A stretch of DNA of 64,000 bases from Romboutsia weinsteinii (GCF_002250835.2 NZ_NOJY02000012.1:51946-115945), one strand, 5' to 3'; counted from the stretch's first letter, positions 1 through 8,464 are shown. The notes: a model not told the origin generated them from the letters alone. A program made the numbers and translations.

Positions 1-438
1 ATTATCATCATCGTCAACTGCGTCAGCGCCAAAATCATTTATGTCGCATCCAAAGTCATCTGAGAATCTCTCTTGAAGACATTTTGCAGCTGCTTCTAAA
101 CACTCTTGAGCTTCTTCCATTAATTCTAAACTTTGATTATTAAGATCTTCAAAATCATCCCATAAACAATTTGCTCTCTTACATTCTTCTATAGCTTCTG
201 CTCTTAGTGCTTCTGCTCTTTCTTCTGCTCTTTTAGCTTGTTGAGCTACTCTTTCTGCTTTATTACTTAGAGCTGTAGCTTTATCGCATTTTTCTCTAGC
301 AATTTCTTTAAATCTATCACAATTGTTATTATCGTTGTTGTTGCAGTGACATTTGTTCATTTTATTTCCACAAGATTTTTTGGATCCACCACAGAATCCA
401 TTCCCTCTATTTAATCTTCTTCTATTTAAAGAACTCAT
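1..438 (-). CDS. Cys-rich coiled-coil protein, possible spore coat/exosporium protein (3' end outside window)
   Basis: The frame is open from an ATG at 438 to the window edge (146 codons, no stop), so the C-terminus is missing. A GGGTG ribosome site lies 7 bases upstream. The first 45 residues are rich in Arg, Asn, Gly and Cys (CGG, CHC and Asn-run motifs). Residues about 45-115 are an Ala/Glu/Arg-rich stretch typical of a coiled coil, with further spaced Cys, and an Asp-rich tail follows. Cys-rich low-complexity proteins of this type cross-link the outer layers of clostridial spores, and that role is inferred from composition only. I recognise no family. It could also be a metal-binding cytosolic protein. 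Confidence 0.7.
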   Translation of the reverse strand, partial: MSSLNRRRLNRGNGFCGGSKKSCGNKMNKCHCNNNDNNNCDRFKEIAREKCDKATALSNKAERVAQQAKRAEERAEALRAEAIEECKRANCLWDDFEDLNNQSLELMEEAQECLEAAAKCLQERFSDDFGCDINDFGADAVDDDDN

Positions 439-587
439 AAAGTATCACCCTTCTTTTATATTTAGAGAATTTCTTCTCTTCTAATATAATATTATTCAAA
501 AATAGATAAAATGTGACTTTTTTCATGAAGAAATAATTTATCTGCCATAATTATATTTTTATTTACTATATTTATTTAATAATAAAA

Positions 588-623
588 AAACGTCATGCTA
601 TCTATTAGATAACATAACGTTTT
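588..623 (-). terminator. Rho-independent terminator
   Basis: An imperfect hairpin with arms built on AACGT and TATCTA, followed in the minus direction by a run of T. It lies just downstream of the small gene ending at 646. Confidence 0.7.
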
Positions 624-645
624 GAGATATTGTTTTAATTTTTAA

Positions 646-819
646 CTATTTAAGCTGAGTTTGTGAATATTCTTGGATCATTTTTACGAAATGGTCTATA
701 TCTACAGTTTCTCCATCGTTATCTTCTGACATTTTGCTATAATACCAGTTTGCAAACTCTGGGTTTGCTAGAGTAGCATTCATCTGCTCATAATCCATAC
801 CACTATAATTATTATCCAT
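646..819 (-). CDS. Small acidic protein of unknown function (57 aa)
   Basis: I choose the ATG at 819 because AGGAG sits 8 bases before it. The in-frame GTG at 828 overlaps that ribosome site and the ATG at 825 is only 2 bases from it. The protein is acidic, rich in Asn, Tyr, Met and Asp, with no membrane segment or signal peptide and no Cys. A terminator follows directly, so it looks like a single-gene transcript. I do not recognise a family. The position between a Cys-rich possible spore protein and a lipoprotein says nothing firm about function. Confidence 0.6.
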   Translation of the reverse strand: MDNNYSGMDYEQMNATLANPEFANWYYSKMSEDNDGETVDIDHFVKMIQEYSQTQLK

Positions 820-871
820 TGTCATCACTCCTTAGGTATAAATAGTATTCTCAAATGTACATTAATTATAC

Positions 872-1699
872 CTAGGACTTAACTTTAGCCTTGTGTGATT
901 TAAGATCTATTACTACATTCATTTTGTCTTGTGGATCATCATAAGTATATCCTATAACCTTTGAAGCTGTTGCCTTATTAGATACTATGGTATCTATTTC
1001 TATTTCTTCTTCAGACCTTAATACTCTATTAGATGCTACAGAACTTACATTTATATATTCTCCATCTTCATTTAGTTCACCAATCTTTAATATAATATTC
1101 CCCAGGTCTTTAGGTGAAGAATTTCTCACTTTAACTTTATAAGTATCCCCTTCTTTTGATTCATTGACTCTATTCATATCAGAAATAGCTAGTATCTCAT
1201 ATTTATTACTATCTTCTAATTTATCTTTGCTTTCTTTTATATTTACTGTATCCTTTTCGAAATTGATACTTGCAAATTGTCCATCAGTTTCATATCTATA
1301 ACCAACTACTCTTATATTGTCTGTATATTTTTGGTGTTCATACCAAACGTATGCAGTCTCTCCAGGGCTTAAAGTCATGTCTAAAACTGTTTTTGATTCT
1401 ACAATAACATTTTTATTTTCATCAAGTTCCTCATATTTTAAGCTAATTTTATATATATCAAAAGACTCAACGTTCTTTATTTTAATCGGTTGTAGATTTT
1501 CACTATTAGATATATTAACAATTTCTCTATTTTCTATGTTAAGTGCATTGGCATTTTCTTTTTTAAGTACTACTTTTGGTGATTCTATTATTTCTCCATT
1601 AAAATTGTCTGTTTTTTTCATAGAACAGCCTGTAATAACTATTATATTAATAGCTATTAAGATAATTATTATGCTTGATTTTTTTAATGCTTTATTCAT
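872..1699 (-). CDS. Lipoprotein with two tandem beta-sandwich-like repeats
   Basis: The start is the ATG at 1699, preceded by GAGGAG at 7 bases. An upstream in-frame ATG at 1750 lacks a ribosome site. The N-terminus is a lipoprotein signal: two Lys, a hydrophobic stretch of Ile/Leu, then the lipobox ITGC. The mature part has two similar segments of about 85 residues. Each has a V-K/R-N-x-S opening, a 'Leu-x-Glu-Asn/Asp-Gly/Lys' hairpin, a 'Leu-x-x-x-Glu-Glu/Gly' turn and a closing GY-x-Y-[ED]-x-D/P motif. This is the pattern of FxLYD-type extracellular domains. It is probably a surface-anchored protein. Substrate and partner are unknown. Confidence 0.75.
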   Translation of the reverse strand: MNKALKKSSIIIILIAINIIVITGCSMKKTDNFNGEIIESPKVVLKKENANALNIENREIVNISNSENLQPIKIKNVESFDIYKISLKYEELDENKNVIVESKTVLDMTLSPGETAYVWYEHQKYTDNIRVVGYRYETDGQFASINFEKDTVNIKESKDKLEDSNKYEILAISDMNRVNESKEGDTYKVKVRNSSPKDLGNIILKIGELNEDGEYINVSSVASNRVLRSEEEIEIDTIVSNKATASKVIGYTYDDPQDKMNVVIDLKSHKAKVKS

Positions 1700-1778
1700 A
1701 TATAAACTCCTCATATATTTATTACCAATAAGAGATAATAAATTCATCATTTATATTGTCTACTTATTCTTCCTAATT

Positions 1779-2504
1779 TTATAATAGATATTTATATTCC
1801 TTCATAAAATCTTTTAATGCTTGTGTTATTATTTCTTGCTTACTGTACTCAGAATTGCTGCAAAGTCTCTCAAAATCTTCCCATGTCGACTTCTCTAACC
1901 TTATTGTCGTAGATTTTAATTCATCAATCTTTGCTTCATCTAATACTATATCTTTCTTGTTAGAAGCTTTCTTAGGCTTAAATGTCTTATTGTCTTTTAC
2001 TTCTAGATACCAATCATACACTTCACATAACTTATCTAAGTCTTCTTGTATGATATTTATTTTTCTATCTTTTTTAGGCTTTACTTTACTTACTGCATTA
2101 GTAGTAGCTTTTGCTTTGCTTGTTGTACTTGTATTCGATTTTGCTTTACTAGCTATAGTTGTTTCCTTTTCCTTGCTAACTGATTTTGTAGTAGCTTTTG
2201 ATTTTACTTTAGGTTTTGTTTCTTTTGCTACTTCTTTATTTGTGCTTTTAATAGTTTCTGTAGTTTTAGCCTTCTTAGCCGCGCTCTTAGGAGATTTTTC
2301 TTTTATTTCAGTAAAAGCTATTTGGTTAGCATCTTTTGCTTCCTCTTTAAGCTTGTATACTCCTTCTTCCATTTTGTAACCTTTTTTATTTAAAAAAGAT
2401 CTTAGGGTTTTTGAAGCAACTCCTAATTCCTTTGAAATATCATCAAATTTAATATTCTTATTTTGTAGTGCTAAAAATTTTTCTATTCTTTCATTTGCTT
2501 GCAT
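1779..2504 (-). CDS. Putative DNA-binding protein with HTH, basic linker and RHH-like C-terminus
   Basis: Residues about 1-50 look like a winged or simple helix-turn-helix (DDISKELGVASKTLRSFL). Residues about 60-145 are a low-complexity Lys/Ala/Thr/Ser linker resembling histone-like tails. The last 45 residues (STTIRLEKSTWEDFERLC onward) resemble a ribbon-helix-helix dimerisation segment. GGAGG lies 11 bases before the ATG. It is cytosolic, with no membrane segment. The architecture suggests a nucleoid-associated or sequence-specific DNA-binding protein. I know no named family with this exact arrangement. A terminator-ended neighbour lies upstream, so it is probably transcribed alone. Confidence 0.7.
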   Translation of the reverse strand: MQANERIEKFLALQNKNIKFDDISKELGVASKTLRSFLNKKGYKMEEGVYKLKEEAKDANQIAFTEIKEKSPKSAAKKAKTTETIKSTNKEVAKETKPKVKSKATTKSVSKEKETTIASKAKSNTSTTSKAKATTNAVSKVKPKKDRKINIIQEDLDKLCEVYDWYLEVKDNKTFKPKKASNKKDIVLDEAKIDELKSTTIRLEKSTWEDFERLCSNSEYSKQEIITQALKDFMKEYKYLL

Positions 2505-2780
2505 TTATTTATAGTCCTCCGTCAATTTTTCCTTTTCTTTTTAAATTGTCACTTTACTACTCTACTAAATTCTAATCTACTTTGTAAAGTATTATTCTGA
2601 TAAATTTATACCATCTTGACCCATGTAAACGTTTTTCCTTGCATTTTTGAGTATTTTGCAAGAAATTGTTTATTTACTTTCTTCTTTTTTATATTGTATC
2701 ATAAATTTTGGCAGAAAAAACTACTATTTACAGTATAAATTGTTATTTTATTAAATAATTTATCTATAATCTTCTTATAT

Positions 2781-2817
2781 AAAAAAAAGCGACTAGTAAA
2801 TTATCTACTAATCGCTT
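2781..2817 (-). terminator. Terminator of the queK-queT-queL operon
   Basis: A hairpin with arms AAGCGA and TCGCTT plus TAGTA/TACTA pairing, followed in the minus direction by eight T. It lies 15 bases past the stop of queL. The rest of 2505-2831 is AT-rich promoter DNA for the upstream gene, with a cre-like sequence (ATGTAAACGTTTTT) near 2623. Confidence 0.85.
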
Positions 2818-2831
2818 CTATATGCTATAAA

Positions 2832-3521
2832 CTAATCTCCTACTCCAAAATCAGTATTGTTATGCAATACTTCAATTTTAGGATTATCATCTAGGAAAGA
2901 ATATTTCTCTTCAAACCATTTTACTAACTTTTCATCTCTTTTTAGTTCAGTAGTATTATTTACAAATACATTTACAGTTGCATGTTCAAAATCATTTTGA
3001 ATAATCTCCATATCTCTATCAATGATTTCTTTAGTCTGACCTTTTATACCTACCATCATACAAGGTGAATCAAAATGCTCTTTCAACTCTTCTACAGTTT
3101 TAAATTTAGCATTTTTATTTAAGAATATATTTCTAAAGTCATAATCAAAACTTTCTACTCCTATTTTAAATACTATAGGAATACCAAAGTAATCTCTCAT
3201 TTCTTTTATTCTATTTCTATAGCACCAATGACTTTCTAAAAACAACTTTTTTATATCTTTTTCTATTACTATTTGTCTAATTTTTTCTAATGTTGCTTTT
3301 GGAAGTTCAAAACAACTTCCAGAGTTTATAACTTCTAATACTTTGTATTTACCACTTATATTATCTAAAACTTCAAAGTTTAATTTATTCATTTCATCCT
3401 CTAAAGTTGAATTATCATCTATATAATCACAGAAAGAGCATTTCCCCCATACACAAGGGAATCCTTTAAGCAATACTATTTCTCTTTGATTTTTATTTTC
3501 TATACAACTATATCTATCCAT
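2832..3521 (-). CDS. queL: Queuine lyase, radical SAM type (QueL-like)
   Basis: This is a 229-aa protein with a non-canonical radical SAM cluster motif C-x4-C-x2-C (C23, C28, C31) close to the N-terminus. A following S-G-S-C-F and ESHW region is typical of the short radical SAM enzyme that converts queuine to preQ1 in C. difficile (known from the QueK/QueL salvage work). The identification rests on the motif together with operon context: a nucleoside hydrolase and an ECF S component lie directly upstream behind a preQ1 riboswitch. AGGAGG precedes the ATG, and only 9 bases separate it from queT. The product would be free preQ1 for tRNA modification. I have not seen an alignment. Confidence 0.8.
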   Translation of the reverse strand: MDRYSCIENKNQREIVLLKGFPCVWGKCSFCDYIDDNSTLEDEMNKLNFEVLDNISGKYKVLEVINSGSCFELPKATLEKIRQIVIEKDIKKLFLESHWCYRNRIKEMRDYFGIPIVFKIGVESFDYDFRNIFLNKNAKFKTVEELKEHFDSPCMMVGIKGQTKEIIDRDMEIIQNDFEHATVNVFVNNTTELKRDEKLVKWFEEKYSFLDDNPKIEVLHNNTDFGVGD

Positions 3522-3530
3522 GATGCCTCC

Positions 3531-4094
3531 TTATTTATTAGCTGTCATGCTTAATCTAACACTCTTTGGTATAGCATTGACTCCAAGACCTACTAAGGCT
3601 ACAGCTACAAATTTATCTGCATAATCAGTAAAGAATTGAGTAATAAATACACTAGCTACATCCCCTACTCCTAGTACTTTTAAAATTTGTACAATGTAAG
3701 ATGAGCCTGAAGATGTTACTCCTCCAAATACCATAGCCGCAATTACTGAACTAATTATAGATGTTGGAAGTGCAAATATTAGTACACCAATTGGTGTTTT
3801 TACTCCACTTAAAAATCCTTTTTGATACATAAGCCCTGCTAGTAATCCTGTTGAAATCTGTACTGGTGCAAAATAAAGTGAGTAAACATCAAATGTCATA
3901 CCACTTACTAAACTTCCACATACTCCTGTAATTACTGCATATTTGGGTCCTAATAAACAAGCTATTAATATTGTACCTACTGAGTCAATGTATATTGGAA
4001 GTCTTAAACTAAGAGCAATAAACGCTCCAACTATATTTAATGCTACCCCAAAACCTAATAAAGTAAGCACTCTTACTGAAATCTTTTTCTCCAT
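3531..4094 (-). CDS. queT: ECF transporter S component for queuosine precursors (QueT family)
   Basis: 187 residues with about six hydrophobic segments, starting at the conserved VRVLTLLGFGVALNIVGAF-type first helix of ECF S components. A LP-I-Y-I-D-S-V-G motif follows helix 1 and a GxxSGMTFDVYSLYF loop follows later. QueT S components work with the shared EcfAA'T module encoded elsewhere to import queuosine, queuine or preQ1. The ATG overlaps the queK stop by one base (TAATG), which implies translational coupling. A preQ1-I riboswitch precedes the operon and supports the ligand class. Membrane protein. Confidence 0.85.
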   Translation of the reverse strand: MEKKISVRVLTLLGFGVALNIVGAFIALSLRLPIYIDSVGTILIACLLGPKYAVITGVCGSLVSGMTFDVYSLYFAPVQISTGLLAGLMYQKGFLSGVKTPIGVLIFALPTSIISSVIAAMVFGGVTSSGSSYIVQILKVLGVGDVASVFITQFFTDYADKFVAVALVGLGVNAIPKSVRLSMTANK

Positions 4095-5062
4095 TATATC
4101 ACTCCTTCTACAGAGTCTATAATGTCTTCATATCCCTTAAATAACCTCTTTAAGAACATATACATAAACTTCTTTTCATCTGTATCAGTTAGTACATGTG
4201 CATTTGGGTTATTTTTGTAGAAATTAAATGAATCAACAACAGATTGCCCCATAGCGACTCCATCTTCTACTACCTCAACATATGAATCAAATCCCGTGCA
4301 TATACTTCTGTCAATAAAGTATGCTACAGCTAGAGGATCATTGATTACACAACCTATTATACCCTCTTGTTCCCAATGGAAATCAATATAAAATCTTGTT
4401 ATTTCAGTTATATACTTAGCAAGCTTAGTGTCAAGTCTATTAATAAACTCGATTATATTTGGCGTAAGTACAATTTTTCTTGTTACATCAAGTCCTACCA
4501 TGTGAATTTTTTTAGATAAGTTCTTGTAAACATAATCTGCTGCATGTGGATCTACCCAATAATTAAATTCGGCTACTGGTGAGCAGTTTCCATGGATTCT
4601 AAATGCTCCTCCCATAGATATAAATTCATCTACGTTTTCGAAAGCTTCTTTGTCTTTCATAAGTGATTTTGCTATGTTTGTTAATGGTCCTAGAGCAATT
4701 ATAGATACATTATCATTATTTCTTAAAGTATCAATTATAAAATCTACTCCACCACTAAGTACTTTAGCTTCACTTACTTCTTCATAGAAGTTTTCTCCAA
4801 TACCGTCTTCTCCGTGGGTATCTTGTGCTGTTACAAGTTCTCTTTTTAGTGGTTCTTCTTCCCCATAGTACACTGGTACGTTAAGTGAAGAACACATTTG
4901 AAGTGCTTTTAGAGCGTTTATTGCTCCTAATTTTGCAGGTACATTACCACTACATGTAGTAATCCCTATTACTTCTAGCTCTGGTGAGTTTAATGCTAGA
5001 AGAATCGCCAGAGAGTCGTCTATCCCTGGATCACAATCAATTATTACTTTCTTTTTTTGCAT
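4094..5062 (-). CDS. queK: Queuosine hydrolase, inosine-uridine nucleoside hydrolase family (QueK-like)
   Basis: 322 residues with the calcium-binding signature of the nucleoside hydrolase family, DCDPGIDDS, at the N-terminus, then a conserved ALGPLTNIA and NFWVDP-like (NYWVDPHAAD) motif. In C. difficile the paralogue in this gene order cleaves queuosine nucleoside to queuine. I choose the ATG at 5062 because AAGGAGG lies 7 bases upstream. An in-frame ATG further upstream has no ribosome site. This ribosome site is exactly the element that the upstream RNA can sequester. It is the first gene of the queK-queT-queL operon. General purine nucleoside hydrolysis is the alternative. Confidence 0.8.
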   Translation of the reverse strand: MQKKKVIIDCDPGIDDSLAILLALNSPELEVIGITTCSGNVPAKLGAINALKALQMCSSLNVPVYYGEEEPLKRELVTAQDTHGEDGIGENFYEEVSEAKVLSGGVDFIIDTLRNNDNVSIIALGPLTNIAKSLMKDKEAFENVDEFISMGGAFRIHGNCSPVAEFNYWVDPHAADYVYKNLSKKIHMVGLDVTRKIVLTPNIIEFINRLDTKLAKYITEITRFYIDFHWEQEGIIGCVINDPLAVAYFIDRSICTGFDSYVEVVEDGVAMGQSVVDSFNFYKNNPNAHVLTDTDEKKFMYMFLKRLFKGYEDIIDSVEGVI

Positions 5063-5070
5063 AACAAATG

Positions 5071-5101
5071 CCTCCTTAAAAATTATCAATAAGGAGAACC
5101 T
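5071..5101 (-). promoter_or_regulatory. RBS sequestor hairpin of the preQ1 riboswitch expression platform
   Basis: On the RNA strand CUCCUUA (5096-5090) is perfectly complementary to UAAGGAG (5078-5072), the ribosome site of queK, giving a 7-bp hairpin that would hide it. The same CUC belongs to AGGUUCUC (5101-5094), which is perfectly complementary (8 bp) to GAGAACCU in the riboswitch loop (5194-5187). The two pairings share three bases and cannot coexist. This is seen in the sequence. The regulatory reading is inference. Confidence 0.7.
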
Positions 5102-5164
5102 TACAACTTTTCACTATGAAAAGTCATAGCTAAGGGTATATCTTATATACTGCCACTATATAAA

Positions 5165-5202
5165 TACCTTAGTTTTTTATACTTGGAGGTTCTCGAACAA
5201 GT
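5165..5202 (-). promoter_or_regulatory. preQ1-I riboswitch aptamer
   Basis: The RNA reads ACUUG, a 12-base loop, CAAGU, then AUAAAAAACUAAGG. The 5-bp stem, 12-base loop and A-rich tail match the preQ1-I layout of the B. subtilis element, which has a 5-bp stem, a 12-base loop and the same AUAAAAAACUAA tail. The loop ACCU can pair with AGGU at the tail end, as needed for the pseudoknot. The element sits about 105 bases before the queK start, and the downstream operon handles queuosine precursors. The known family binds preQ1 and lowers expression. Confidence 0.85.
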
Positions 5203-5498
5203 ACTAGATAGTTGTGTGATAATTATGTTTAGTAATGTTTTGAGATACATTATAACTCCTATCACATGTGCATATCTAATTTCTATCTAGATTTTATGGC
5301 TTAATAGCCTTATTTATAATGAAGTTGTTAGCTACAAATATATGATATATTGTAACTGACTATTCATATTTTAGCATAATTTTATTTTTAGTTAAACAAT
5401 TTTATTCTTCTTATCGCAGTTTTTGTAATATTCATTTTCCAATTTAGAATATAAAAAATAATAAGTTTAATTTTATTACTCTATTTCCCCTTAATATT

Positions 5499-5540
5499 AA
5501 AATAGAGGTTTAGAATTGATAATACTAAACCTCTATTTTT
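5499..5540 (-). terminator. Strong terminator, possibly bidirectional
   Basis: Two perfect arms (AAAATAGAGGTTTAG and its complement) with a short loop, A-rich on one side and T-rich on the other. It ends the hydrolase gene on the minus strand. The stretch 5203-5498 holds the queK promoter region with no other structure I can support. Confidence 0.85.
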
Positions 5541-5555
5541 TATTTATTAATTAAT

Positions 5556-6527
5556 TTAATTTTTTCCTACACAATAATTTATAAATTCTGTTATATGAGC
5601 CAATGTTTCCTCTGGTTTATCTGTATGTACTTGATGTGTTGCGTCTTTTATTTGAACATGCTTAGTATCATCAGACATTGACAGTAAATCGTTTATTTGT
5701 CTAGTTTTCAATTCAGCAAAAGCATCACCCATAGCTCCTTGAGCCATTGCATAAGGGTCACACTCTAAATAAAGTAAAGGTATGTCTCTTAGAACATTTT
5801 TATCATTTTTAACTTGATTTTCACCCATAAGAACCTCATCTAATGTTCCATCATGCTTACTATATAAAGATAATTGTTCATCTCCCATTCCTGGAACAAA
5901 TGATTCGAAAAACTCATACATTTCACCATTAGAACTTCTTCCAGTTGAATCTATGAATACTATTCCATCTACTTTTTCTTTGTGCATTTTTGCAAACTCA
6001 ATAGCAGTATGACCACCTAGTGAGTGTGTTACTAAGATATATGGCTCTGGAAGATTTTTGGCTTGTAATAATTTATATAGGTTGTTTGCCTTATCCTTTG
6101 CAGTCTTAGTAGTACCATCAAAGTCAGCTTCATTATATTCTATTACTCCACCACGCATAAGAGTTTCTCTTTCATTCTCACTAAGAGGAGCCATATTTCC
6201 TGTATCACTACTTTCGCCTAATCCTACTCTATCATACGTCAACGTTTTTGCTATCTTTGATAGTTCCCCCTGAATATATGTAAAATTATCTAATGTATTT
6301 CCATAGCCTGTATCAAATACAATGGTTACATCCCCGCTACCCATTTCTTTTGAATTCAATACAATTCCATTATCTAGCTCCACCTTTTCTGTGCCTTCCA
6401 TTCTTATCTGACTCTCTACCATATTCACATCTTTTTCTGCAAATACAAGTGATGAAGAGCAGTTTATTGTTATTAGGCACACCGCTAAACTACAACCAAT
6501 TACACTCTTTAAATTTTTTATTCCCAT
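5556..6527 (-). CDS. Secreted alpha/beta hydrolase
   Basis: 323 residues beginning with a Sec signal peptide (hydrophobic CSLAVCLITINC segment, likely cleavage after VFA). The mature part has the alpha/beta hydrolase landmarks: an oxyanion-side TYDRVGLGES, the nucleophile elbow HSLGGH, an acid in the VFIDSTG strand region and a C-terminal His (DATHQVHTDKPEE). It probably hydrolyses an ester or lipid outside the membrane. The substrate is unknown. GGGGGAG precedes the ATG. It is terminated by its own hairpin and appears monocistronic. The Cys before SSS could be a lipobox, but the position within the hydrophobic core makes normal cleavage more likely. Confidence 0.85.
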   Translation of the reverse strand: MGIKNLKSVIGCSLAVCLITINCSSSLVFAEKDVNMVESQIRMEGTEKVELDNGIVLNSKEMGSGDVTIVFDTGYGNTLDNFTYIQGELSKIAKTLTYDRVGLGESSDTGNMAPLSENERETLMRGGVIEYNEADFDGTTKTAKDKANNLYKLLQAKNLPEPYILVTHSLGGHTAIEFAKMHKEKVDGIVFIDSTGRSSNGEMYEFFESFVPGMGDEQLSLYSKHDGTLDEVLMGENQVKNDKNVLRDIPLLYLECDPYAMAQGAMGDAFAELKTRQINDLLSMSDDTKHVQIKDATHQVHTDKPEETLAHITEFINYCVGKN

Positions 6528-6895
6528 TATTTACTCCCCCTTTTGTTTTAGTTTTTAGTTATATTAGATCTTTTTGTGATAAGTACTTGCTAAACTTTGA
6601 ATATCGCAAATGAATCATAGATTCTATTGCTCAAAGTAGTGGACTTTTATTTACTCGATTTAACTATAAAAATCAATATTCATCAAAAAAAGTTTAATAT
6701 AGACAATGTATATGTTAACACTTTAACAATGGTTATTCAACTAATTCCTATGATTTAAACATTGAAAACTTGCTTAAATAGTAATGTTCTATCTTCAAAT
6801 AAAGTATGGTCTTCATTTTCACTAATTATTAAAATACCACCACATTTCATCACTAAAATTTCTAATAAGTGTCTATCTAGACATAGTTTTTTTAA

Positions 6896-6928
6896 CACTA
6901 AAAAGCACCTACTAAAAAAGTAAGTGCT
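6896..6928 (-). terminator. Rho-independent terminator
   Basis: Arms AGCACTTACT and AGTAGGTGCT around a T-rich loop, followed by TTTTT on the minus strand, 8 bases beyond the stop of the small secreted protein gene. Confidence 0.8.
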
Positions 6929-6935
6929 AATAATC

Positions 6936-7328
6936 TTAATCAATTATATATTTTCCTATTACTGTGTTACCGTCTTTTTCATAAACTGGAATTACTCTAG
7001 GACCTTCTTTTTCTCTTTTTTCCATATAAGCAATTGCTTCTTCAGGATTATTAGGTTGATTTGCTTCATCGTATAAATCAACTTTTCTTACATATCCTTC
7101 TACATCGTTAAAACCAATCACTGCCATCAAATCTGGTTCTTCCCACTCACCATTATCGATGTAAGTTCCATATGTTTCACTATTATCATTAGTTTCAAAA
7201 TAACCCCTAATAGTGTCTATAGTTTTAGATATTTGCCTACTGTCATCAGCTAAGCTAATAGTATTTATACCATATCCTGCTATAAAAACTGATAATACTA
7301 ATCCTGTTACACATAATTTTAATTTCAT
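6936..7328 (-). CDS. Small secreted protein of unknown function (130 aa)
   Basis: The N-terminus is a clear signal peptide (MKLKLCVTGLVLSVFIAGYG, cleavage probably near LAD). The mature domain of about 100 residues is acidic, with NGEWEEPDLM, a Tyr-rich stretch and a C-terminal 'Asp-Gly-Asn-Thr-Val-Ile-Gly-Lys' strand. AGGGGG lies close before the ATG. It stands just downstream of the ECF sigma/anti-sigma pair in the same orientation and has its own terminator. It may be a target or partner of that system, although there is a gap of 80 bases. I recognise no family. Confidence 0.7.
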   Translation of the reverse strand: MKLKLCVTGLVLSVFIAGYGINTISLADDSRQISKTIDTIRGYFETNDNSETYGTYIDNGEWEEPDLMAVIGFNDVEGYVRKVDLYDEANQPNNPEEAIAYMEKREKEGPRVIPVYEKDGNTVIGKYIID

Positions 7329-7408
7329 TTTATCCCCCTTTAGCTTTTTATATTTTATTGTTAATTATGTTATAGAACAATGTTAAAATTATAATCATTT
7401 TTAAAGAT

Positions 7409-8464
7409 TTACTCTAATTCAATTTCAACTTTACCATCTTCATAAATTTTTGGCTTGTCATTAACATAAGATCTAGGAACTATAGTTATTTTCTTTTCAT
7501 TCCCTTTTAATATATATTCACCAACTATATACCATCTTCTTTTAGATAAACGTCCTCCTTCTCCTGGGCCACCTTCCATCTCATTTCCACTTTCATCCAG
7601 AGCTATAGCTCTAGGTTCACGTCTTTTTTCTACACTTATTTCATCATATAAATCATAATTATATTTTATCTTTACAGATAGAGGTGAAACTCGTACTTCT
7701 TCAATTTCAAAGTCACCCTTATACTCATTTTCATTTATAGCAACTTTTTTATTTACTTTATAAACTTTGGTATCTTCCAAAATACTTGTCCCATTGATTT
7801 TCGTATTAAACTCCCAATCACCTTCATCAAAGTTATTAAGTTGGTCAAAAGATATGTTCAAATCATATTCTTTATCTTTTTCAATCATATCTATAATTTC
7901 ATATTCTGTATCTCCAGCTCCGTCTCCGTCAGTATCTATAGTTGATAAACCAATTCTAAACAACATTTTATTTTTCTTCTCTCCTGGTACTCTTTCTACA
8001 TCACAGGAACTACCTTGACCTGAAAACACAAGATCATCTATAGTAATAGTAGGGAAACTTGGAATTAAATCATTTGGCTCTAGATTAATTCCCCACTTAT
8101 ACTTTGAATAATCTACAGTCATACTAAGTACTAATTGCCTATCATCTAACATTATTTCTTCTATGGTATATTTTAATCCCTTTGATTGTGATACTAGATA
8201 TTGTTCAGATTTATATTTATCTAATTCATTATTATTTCTGCCAAAGTATGATTCAATATGTCTTGTAAGATTTTCTATATAAGCCCAAGTTGTTTCACTA
8301 CTTAGTGCCATAGCACCTATTATTAAAGATCCTGATATGCTTGCAGCAATGATTTTTTTCTTGTGACTTTGATTTTTTTTCTTATCTTCTATAGCTTTAT
8401 CTATAGCTAAATCAATAGCTGAGTCAAAATTTTCAGGTATTTTTATATTATCTAGTTTTTTCAT
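7409..8464 (-). CDS. DUF4179-type transmembrane anti-sigma factor
   Basis: 351 residues: a cytosolic N-terminus of about 38 residues, one membrane helix (IIAASISGSLIIGAMAL, about 39-56) and an extracellular region. A DUF4179 segment directly follows the helix (ETTWAYIENLTRHIESYF), and Asp-rich possible calcium loops (DTDGDGAGDTEYE) occur near residue 185. This architecture is that of anti-sigma factors paired with clostridial ECF sigma factors. The ATG directly abuts the sigma stop (TAGATG), so the two are translationally coupled. The extracellular part would sense an envelope signal and release the sigma factor. The signal is unknown. Confidence 0.85.
   Translation of the reverse strand: MKKLDNIKIPENFDSAIDLAIDKAIEDKKKNQSHKKKIIAASISGSLIIGAMALSSETTWAYIENLTRHIESYFGRNNNELDKYKSEQYLVSQSKGLKYTIEEIMLDDRQLVLSMTVDYSKYKWGINLEPNDLIPSFPTITIDDLVFSGQGSSCDVERVPGEKKNKMLFRIGLSTIDTDGDGAGDTEYEIIDMIEKDKEYDLNISFDQLNNFDEGDWEFNTKINGTSILEDTKVYKVNKKVAINENEYKGDFEIEEVRVSPLSVKIKYNYDLYDEISVEKRREPRAIALDESGNEMEGGPGEGGRLSKRRWYIVGEYILKGNEKKITIVPRSYVNDKPKIYEDGKVEIELE

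Noticed and set aside
1855..2379. Long plus-strand frame opposite the DNA-binding protein gene
   Set aside because: Shadow of the Lys/Ala-rich linker in the opposite frame. No ribosome site.
5157..5262. 35-codon frame with a ribosome site running across the preQ1 riboswitch
   Set aside because: Overlaps the aptamer, and its codons are explained by the RNA structure. A leader peptide is not needed.
6755..6943. 62-codon frame on the minus strand after the small secreted protein gene
   Set aside because: TTG start without a ribosome site, and it runs through the terminator hairpin at 6896-6928.
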